11,222 nt of DNA, taken from positions 1-11,222 of the forward strand of contig NZ_JZWV01000094.1 of the NCBI RefSeq assembly GCF_000966975.1, written 5' to 3'. This document shows, in pieces, positions 7,445 through 11,222 of this stretch. Positions within the stretch are counted from its first letter, which is position 1; the number at the start of each line of letters is the position of its first letter. Made by a program: the position numbers and the translations under genes. The notes below the pieces were generated by a model, which searched no databases, was not told the DNA's origin, and saw only the letters and a list, made by a program, of their open reading frames with translations. The DNA comes from Streptomyces katrae. GTDB taxonomy: Bacteria; Actinomycetota; Actinomycetes; Streptomycetales; Streptomycetaceae.

Positions 7445-7482
7445 TGCCGCGCCCCCCAGGTTCTAGCCTGGGGGGCGCGGCA
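7445..7482 (+). terminator. ftsH transcription terminator
   Basis: A perfect 16-bp GC-rich stem (7445-7460 with 7467-7482) encloses the loop TTCTAG, 15 bases past the ftsH stop, followed by CATTTG. It is the strongest hairpin in the window and implies folE has its own promoter in the 37 bases before its start, or depends on read-through. Confidence 0.85.
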
Positions 7483-7519
7483 CATTTGTACGCCGTCCGC
7501 ACACAGGAACGAGGAAGAG

Positions 7520-8128
7520 ATGACCGACCCAGTGACCCTGACCGGTGACGAGGGCACGATCGGCGAGTTCGACGAGAAGCGCGCCGAGGCGGCCGTCCGC
7601 GAGCTCCTGATCGCGGTCGGCGAGGACCCGGACCGCGAGGGCCTCCTGGAGACCCCGGCGCGCGTGGCACGGGCGTACAAGGAGATATTCGCCGGCCTGT
7701 ACCAGAAGCCCGAGGACGTCCTGACGACGACGTTCGACCTCGGTCATGACGAGATGGTCCTGGTGAAGGACATCGAAGTCATGAGCTCCTGTGAACACCA
7801 CCTCGTCCCGTTCCACGGCGTGGCCCACGTCGGTTACATCCCGTCCGCCGACGGCAAGATCACCGGCCTGTCGAAGCTGGCCCGCCTGGTGGACGTCTTC
7901 GCCCGCCGCCCCCAGGTCCAGGAGCGGCTGACCACGCAGATCGCCGACTCCCTGATGGAGATCCTGGACCCGCGCGGCTGCATCGTGGTCATCGAGTGCG
8001 AGCACATGTGCATGACCATGCGCGGCGTCCGCAAGCCGGGCGCGAAGACCATCACCTCGGCCGTCCGCGGCCAGCTCCGCGACCCCGCGACCCGCAACGA
8101 GGCCATGAGCCTGATCATGGCGCGCTGA
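7520..8128 (+). CDS. folE: GTP cyclohydrolase I
   Basis: First enzyme of folate synthesis: converts GTP to 7,8-dihydroneopterin triphosphate plus formate; cytoplasmic homodecamer. The 202-residue product has the [18 protein letters not shown] motif (36-53), the zinc-site [13 protein letters not shown] (88-100, ligands C91 and H94), the [23 protein letters not shown] block (116-138), and the third zinc ligand C164 in [12 protein letters not shown]. All catalytic segments of the FolE (type IA) family are present. ATG 7520 has GAGGAAGAG directly upstream. It follows the ftsH terminator, and a small hypothetical gene begins four bases after its stop. The enzymes for the next steps (folB, folK, folP) are on the opposite strand about 1 kb away, pointing towards it. 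Confidence 0.97.
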   Translation: MTDPVTLTGDEGTIGEFDEKRAEAAVRELLIAVGEDPDREGLLETPARVARAYKEIFAGLYQKPEDVLTTTFDLGHDEMVLVKDIEVMSSCEHHLVPFHGVAHVGYIPSADGKITGLSKLARLVDVFARRPQVQERLTTQIADSLMEILDPRGCIVVIECEHMCMTMRGVRKPGAKTITSAVRGQLRDPATRNEAMSLIMAR

Positions 8129-8132
8129 CCCC

Positions 8133-8507
8133 GTGCCCGGGCCGGCCGGCTGGCAGCCGCTGAGCGAGGACGTCCGGCGGACGCTGGAGATCCTGCTGGC
8201 GGGGGAGACCGGGGAGCTCCCGGTCTACCGGGCCCAGATCCCGTACGCGCGGATGAAGGCCGGCTGTACCTGCGGCTGCCCCAGCCAGTACCTGCGGGTC
8301 GAGCCGGGTGAGGCGGCGGCGGCGCGGGTGGAGGCGGGGGCCTCCCCGGTCGTGGCGAGCCGGTGCGTCGAGTCCCCGGAGGGTGCGTACGTCGGCGAGG
8401 CGATGCTCTTCGCCGACGGGGGCCTGATCGTGTCGCTGGAGGTCTGTCACTGGGAGGACCTGGGGCCGCTGGTGCCGCCTCTGTGGCAGCGGCTGGGGCC
8501 CGTCTGA
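8133..8507 (+). CDS. hypothetical protein with CxCxC motif, coupled to folE
   Basis: A 124-residue protein I cannot assign. It starts at GTG four bases after the folE stop and has no clear Shine-Dalgarno sequence, so translation is probably coupled to folE. Its codon use is typical of the surrounding genes, which supports real coding. Cysteines are clustered: GCTCGCPS (C45, C47, C49), C78, and C105-H106 in the C-terminal part, a spacing that could bind zinc or another metal. Trp residues and a hydrophobic strand pattern (AMLFADGGLIVSLEV, 90-104) suggest a small soluble alpha/beta fold; no signal peptide or membrane segment is seen. The position suggests a link to GTP cyclohydrolase or the folate route, but that is inference. 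Confidence 0.75.
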   Translation: MPGPAGWQPLSEDVRRTLEILLAGETGELPVYRAQIPYARMKAGCTCGCPSQYLRVEPGEAAAARVEAGASPVVASRCVESPEGAYVGEAMLFADGGLIVSLEVCHWEDLGPLVPPLWQRLGPV

Positions 8508-8559
8508 GGTCTGCCAGGTCGGACGGGGCCCAGGGGGCCCAGGGCCGGAGCCCGGGAGG
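8508..8559. terminator. convergent-gene spacer with GC hairpins
   Basis: The 52 bases between the plus-strand hypothetical gene and the minus-strand DUF3180 gene contain a GGGCCC repeat pair around AGG and a GGGC-CGGA-GCCC hairpin (8542-8553). They are symmetric enough to act from either side and probably serve as a modest bidirectional terminator. Confidence 0.35.
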
Positions 8560-9045
8560 CTAGGCGGGCGCGTGGGCCTTGGCCGGGTCTTCGTCGTCCG
8601 GGAGTTTCAGGACGTGTTCCAGGAAGAGGGCGGCCGCGATGACCGCGGCGCCCGCCAGGACCGAGCCGCCGGCGTACCAGGTCTGGTCGCGGCGGGCCGG
8701 GACGTCCAGGGAGTCCGTCAGGAGGAAGACGCCGACGCCGCCGTACATGCCGGCGACCAGGGCCGCGACCAGGGCGCTGGCCTGGCCGAAGACCACGGCG
8801 CGGGCCGCCATCAGCGGCTCCACGCCCTTGGCCCCCGGACGGCGCTCGCGCTGGGCCTTCAGGCGGGCGCGCAGGGACAGGGCCGTGGCGAACAGCACCA
8901 CGGCGATCACCGCCAGCACGATCGGCGCGGCCAGCGGGACGCCCGGCAGGGTGCCGTAGGCGTTCCACAGGCGGGCGCCCGCCCAGGACAGCACCCCGGC
9001 GATCACGAAGATGCCCGCCAGGACCGCCGGCCTCAGTTGCTTCAC
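8560..9045 (-). CDS. DUF3180 family membrane protein
   Basis: A 161-residue integral membrane protein of unknown function matching the actinobacterial DUF3180 family, which lies next to folK in many genomes (Rv3605c in M. tuberculosis). Four hydrophobic helices are visible at about residues 8-26, 38-57, 87-110 and 124-143. A basic loop (59-74, RARLKAQRERRPGAKG) is probably cytoplasmic, followed by the conserved-looking MAARAVVFGQASAL (79-92). The C-terminus is charged (LPDDEDPAKAHAPA). GTG 9045 is chosen as it starts right before the first helix with GGGGACGG upstream; GTG 9090 would add 15 polar residues. It is the last gene of the minus-strand fol unit, 53 bases after folK. The family assignment rests on its topology and position as well as sequence. 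Confidence 0.85.
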   Translation of the reverse strand: MKQLRPAVLAGIFVIAGVLSWAGARLWNAYGTLPGVPLAAPIVLAVIAVVLFATALSLRARLKAQRERRPGAKGVEPLMAARAVVFGQASALVAALVAGMYGGVGVFLLTDSLDVPARRDQTWYAGGSVLAGAAVIAAALFLEHVLKLPDDEDPAKAHAPA

Positions 9046-9098
9046 TTGTCCGTCCCCGGGTCGGTGTTTCAGTGGCTGCTGCCTGAACACGCTAACGG

Positions 9099-9707
9099 CT
9101 ATTCCGGGAGACGGAGTTCCAGGTCGGTTCGCGGCGCGACACCGCTCAGGCCGATCGCGGCCAGCAGGCCGGCGACCGGGCCGCGGCCGGGGAGCTGGGC
9201 CTCGGGGTCGATGTCGTTCCAGGGGGCCAGGACGAAGGCGCGCAGGTGTGCCCGCGGGTGCGGGAGGGTGAGGACGGGGTCGTCCGAGACGACGTCCGCG
9301 TAGGCCACGATGTCCACGTCGATGGTGCGCGGTCCCCAGCGCTCGTCGCGGACCCGGTCGAAGGCCTCCTCGACGGCGTGCGCCCGCTCCAGGAGCGAGG
9401 ACGGCGGCAGGGTGGTCTTCAGGGCGATGACCGCGTTGAGGTACGAGGGCTGGGAGCCCGGCTCGACGCCCCAGGGCTCGGTCTCGTAGACCGGCGAGAC
9501 GGCCTTGACCCGCAGTCCGGGGGTGTCACCGAGGGCGTCGATGGCGCCCTGGAGGGTCTCCAGCCGGTTGCCGAGGTTCGCGCCGAGCGCGATCACGGCC
9601 CATTTGGGGTTGGAGAGGGTGACGTCGGCCGCGTCGACCGCCTCGACGACGGAGGCGGGGACGGGCTGGACCGTGGGGTCGCTCTGGGCGTTCTGTCCGT
9701 TGTTCAC
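9099..9707 (-). CDS. folK: 2-amino-4-hydroxy-6-hydroxymethyldihydropteridine pyrophosphokinase
   Basis: HPPK transfers pyrophosphate from ATP to 6-hydroxymethyl-7,8-dihydropterin, activating it for FolP. The 202-residue product has the N-terminal LGANLGNR (41-48), SPVYETEPWG (71-80), YLNAV for pterin binding (89-93), and the signature RDERWGPRTIDVDIV (120-134), with D130 and D132 as the magnesium ligands, then LPHPRAHLRAFVL (148-160). GTG at 9707 overlaps the folB stop as GTGA, so translation is coupled. The core enzyme begins only near residue 36; the first 34 residues are an extension absent from E. coli HPPK but apparently usual in Streptomyces. The minus-strand order is folB-folK-DUF3180. 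Confidence 0.96.
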   Translation of the reverse strand: MNNGQNAQSDPTVQPVPASVVEAVDAADVTLSNPKWAVIALGANLGNRLETLQGAIDALGDTPGLRVKAVSPVYETEPWGVEPGSQPSYLNAVIALKTTLPPSSLLERAHAVEEAFDRVRDERWGPRTIDVDIVAYADVVSDDPVLTLPHPRAHLRAFVLAPWNDIDPEAQLPGRGPVAGLLAAIGLSGVAPRTDLELRLPE

Positions 9708-10063
9708 ACGCGGCTCCGGGTGATCGTGATGGTCACGTCGTCGAAGGGGACGGTGATGGGCGCGTCCGGCTTGTGGACGACGACCTCCACCTGGGCCACG
9801 GCCTCGTGCTTGAGGCACTGCTGGGCGATCCGCTCGGCGAGGGTCTCGATCAGGTCCACGGGCTCGCCCTGGACGACTTCGACGACCTCCTCGGCCACGA
9901 CGCCGTAGTGCACGGTCTTGGCCAGGTCGTCCCCGGCCGCCGCCGGGCGGGTGTCCAGGTGCAGCACGAGGTCGACGATGAAGGTCTGGCCTTCTTCGCG
10001 TTCCCGGGGGAAGACGCCGTGGTGCCCGCGAGCCTTGAGGCCGCGCAGCGCGACACGATCCAC
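9704..10063 (-). CDS. folB: dihydroneopterin aldolase
   Basis: Cleaves 7,8-dihydroneopterin to 6-hydroxymethyl-7,8-dihydropterin and glycolaldehyde. The 119-residue product has the expected catalytic residues by comparison with the S. aureus enzyme: E21 in FPREREEGQ, Y53 in TVHYG, E73 in LIETLAE and K98 in VHKPDAP. Length is normal for the homo-octameric family. GTG at 10063 is chosen because AGGAG lies eight bases upstream; the upstream in-frame GTG at 10072 would directly abut that site. The stop overlaps the folK start by four bases. It is preceded by a 131-base spacer after the NTF2-like gene, containing an AT-rich dyad and hairpins, so it may have its own promoter. Confidence 0.96.
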   Translation of the reverse strand: MDRVALRGLKARGHHGVFPREREEGQTFIVDLVLHLDTRPAAAGDDLAKTVHYGVVAEEVVEVVQGEPVDLIETLAERIAQQCLKHEAVAQVEVVVHKPDAPITVPFDDVTITITRSRV

Positions 10064-10097
10064 GCGAATCACTCCTGCTTTCGTAGGTGCTTCCGGT

Positions 10098-10113
10098 CCC
10101 GGGACTCCCCGGG
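10098..10113 (-). other. GC hairpin in the folB leader
   Basis: CCCGGG occurs twice around a 4-base ACTC loop, a 6-bp self-complementary stem 35 bases before the folB start. It could be a weak attenuator or simply a GC-rich leader structure. Confidence 0.2.
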
Positions 10114-10124
10114 TCCTTGGGCCT

Positions 10125-10144
10125 ACGCCGAGTGCGGTCGGCGT
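10125..10144 (-). other. 7-bp stem-loop between the NTF2-like gene and folB
   Basis: ACGCCGA (10125-10131) pairs perfectly with TCGGCGT (10138-10144) around a six-base loop. It is one of three inverted repeats in a row in this 131-base spacer and could form part of an attenuator or terminator before folB. Confidence 0.3.
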
Positions 10145-10154
10145 CGTCCACCTT

Positions 10155-10179
10155 CGAATTTACCTGCGATAAACCTTCG
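10155..10179. promoter_or_regulatory. AT-rich dyad upstream of folB
   Basis: CGAA-TTTA (10155-10162) mirrors TAAA-CC-TTCG (10170-10179) around a seven-base centre, interrupted by two extra bases on one arm. It is the most AT-rich patch on the right side of the window and is a likely place for the folB-folK promoter or a regulator site. No -35/-10 pair stands out. Confidence 0.3.
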
Positions 10180-10194
10180 CTCCCGCCCTTGGGG

Positions 10195-10638
10195 TCAGTC
10201 GGAGGCCTCTTCCTCCTCGTCATCGGAGTCCGTGAGCACCGGAGAACCGTGGTGGGACCAGAGGCGCCAGCCCTCCGGTGTGCGTCGGAACACATTCGTG
10301 GCGACCACCAGCTGGCCGACGAGCGGACCGAGTTCACCGGCTTCCTCGGCGGGTCCCCCGCTGAGGATGTTCTCGGTGCAGGTGACCAGGGCCGTGTCGC
10401 CTATGAGGGCCACCTTGGTGTCGGTGAGGAAGAACTGGATGTACTCGGTGTGCGACATGATCAGCGCGTACGAGCGCAGCACCTCGCCCCGGCCGGAGAG
10501 CACCGGCCAGCCGGGATGGACGCAGGAGATCTCGTCCTCGAGCCAGAGCGCCGACAGTGCGTCGAAGTCCCCCCGCTCCATGGCCTCGTAAAAGGCCGCG
10601 TTGACCTCTTCGACGGCTTCGATGTCGGTACGGCTCAC
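10195..10638 (-). CDS. NTF2/SnoaL-like protein in the folate cluster
   Basis: A 147-residue protein of the nuclear transport factor 2 (SnoaL_3-like) fold superfamily; function unknown. The pattern is typical: an N-terminal helix (VEEVNAAFYEAMERGDFDALSALW), the EISCVHPGWPVLSGRGEVLRSY segment and C-terminal strands ending in VFRRTPEGWRLWSHHGSPV. It ends in a strikingly acidic tail (DSDDEEEEASD). Folds of this kind hold small molecules in a cone-shaped pocket as hydrolases, isomerases or non-catalytic binders. GTG 10638 is chosen for GGGAAGGGGAACG just upstream. A TTG at 10683 overlaps the folP stop as TTGA and would add 15 residues. It lies between folP and folB in the same direction, so it is probably made together with the folate enzymes. 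Confidence 0.85.
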   Translation of the reverse strand: MSRTDIEAVEEVNAAFYEAMERGDFDALSALWLEDEISCVHPGWPVLSGRGEVLRSYALIMSHTEYIQFFLTDTKVALIGDTALVTCTENILSGGPAEEAGELGPLVGQLVVATNVFRRTPEGWRLWSHHGSPVLTDSDDEEEEASD

Positions 10639-10679
10639 CGTTCCCCTTCCCTGTGCGTCCGGGCTGTGCGTCCGGTCGG

Positions 10680-11222
10680 TCAAAGAGCCCCTTCCACGGC
10701 GCGGGCCACCCGAACCGCGTCGGCGGTCGCCCGTACCTCGTGCCCCCGTACGGCCCAGGCGCCCTGGTGGGCGGCGATGGCGGAGACGGCGGCGGTGGCG
10801 GCGTCCCGTTCGCGGGCGGGCGGCGGGGCGGCGTCGGCCGCGCCGGCCAGGAGGCCGAGGAAACGCTTCCGCGAGGCGGCGACGAGGACGGGGAAGCCGA
10901 GGGCGCGCAGCTCGGGGAGGCGGGCGACGAGGGCCAGGTCGTGCTCGGCGTTCTTGGCGAAGCCCAGGCCGGGGTCGACGACGATCCGCTCGGGGGCGAT
11001 GCCGCCGGTGACGACGGCGTCGATGCGGGCGCGGAGCTCGGCGGTGACCTCGCCGAGGACGTCGTCGTAGACGGCGAGGCTGTTCATGTTGTCGCTGAAG
11101 CCGCGCCAGTGCATGACGACGAAGGGGACGTCGGTGGCGGCGACGGCGGGGATCATGCGGGGGTCGGCGAGGCCGCCGCTGACGTCGTTGACGAGGCGGG
11201 CGCCGGCGGCGACCGCCTGTTC
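10680..11222 (-). CDS. folP: dihydropteroate synthase (partial, start beyond right edge)
   Basis: Joins 6-hydroxymethyl-dihydropterin pyrophosphate to p-aminobenzoate to make dihydropteroate; the target of sulfonamides. The 180 visible C-terminal residues form most of a TIM barrel, with NDVSGG at 12-17 of the visible part, MHWRG (37-41), DPGLGFAK (83-90), the phosphate-binding SRKRFLG (117-123), and RGHEV (159-163), where the usual motif is RVHDV; the key Arg and His are kept. The N-terminal third, including the pterin-loop start, lies outside the window. Downstream the NTF2-like gene follows within 41 bases, with a possible TTGA overlap, so folP begins or continues the minus-strand fol unit. 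Confidence 0.96.
   Translation of the reverse strand, partial: EQAVAAGARLVNDVSGGLADPRMIPAVAATDVPFVVMHWRGFSDNMNSLAVYDDVLGEVTAELRARIDAVVTGGIAPERIVVDPGLGFAKNAEHDLALVARLPELRALGFPVLVAASRKRFLGLLAGAADAAPPPARERDAATAAVSAIAAHQGAWAVRGHEVRATADAVRVARAVEGAL

Noticed and set aside
7483..7519. Riboswitch ahead of folE
   Set aside because: Only 37 bases separate the ftsH terminator from the folE start, too short for a known riboswitch aptamer.
9720..10337. FolK read as a 412-residue fusion extending upstream through folB
   Set aside because: The upstream part is an out-of-frame reading of folB, which has all its catalytic residues in its own frame; GTG 9707 overlapping the folB stop is the natural start.
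1..11222. CRISPR array, insertion sequence, prophage, toxin-antitoxin, tRNA or biosynthetic gene cluster
   Set aside because: No regularly spaced repeats, transposase or integrase motifs, paired small genes or tRNA-like cloverleaf sequences were seen; the content is core metabolism with uniform base composition.

Overview
The window is high-GC actinobacterial DNA, most likely from Streptomyces or a close relative. The signs are strong third-position G/C codon bias, many GTG starts, long GC-rich terminator hairpins without long T tracts, and proteins (FtsH, Hpt, FolB, pyrophosphatase) that read like their Streptomyces counterparts. The gene order ppa - dacB - Zn-metalloprotease - tilS - hpt - ftsH - folE - fol genes is a chromosomal core neighbourhood also recognisable in Mycobacterium tuberculosis (ppa Rv3628 down to folK Rv3606c/Rv3605c). 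I see no mobile element, CRISPR array, tRNA/rRNA gene, prophage or biosynthetic cluster.

Layout. On the left, ppa (minus, 61-555) diverges from dacB (plus, 737-2149) across a control region holding a 16-bp palindrome and a hairpin in the ppa leader. A plus-strand run follows: a zincin-type metalloprotease gene (2208-3357) broken by a 4-base tandem duplication, a possible 14-codon leader ORF, tilS (3549-4574) and hpt (4641-5201) ending at a strong terminator. Next come ftsH (5396-7429) with its own leader and terminator, then folE (7520-8128) with a small Cys-containing hypothetical gene 4 bases downstream. On the right, a minus-strand run converges on these: folP (partial, entering from the right edge), an NTF2/SnoaL-like gene, folB, folK (overlapping folB by 4 bases) and a DUF3180 membrane protein gene.

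Function. folE, folB, folK and folP together encode the route from GTP to dihydropteroate, except for removal of phosphate from dihydroneopterin triphosphate and supply of p-aminobenzoate. The pathway genes are split into two convergent units, with three non-classical genes (Cys-rich hypothetical, DUF3180, NTF2-like) linked to them. The other genes serve wall remodelling (DacB), phosphate recycling (Ppa), tRNA-Ile decoding (TilS), purine salvage (Hpt) and membrane proteolysis (FtsH).

This is a housekeeping region and I found no convincing new defence or mobile system. The points most worth following up are the CAAG duplication that breaks the metalloprotease gene, the hairpin-spaced ribosome-binding site of ftsH, the small ORFs upstream of tilS and ftsH, and the uncharacterised proteins embedded in the folate cluster. 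All stretches between genes are under 300 bases and are described in the features.
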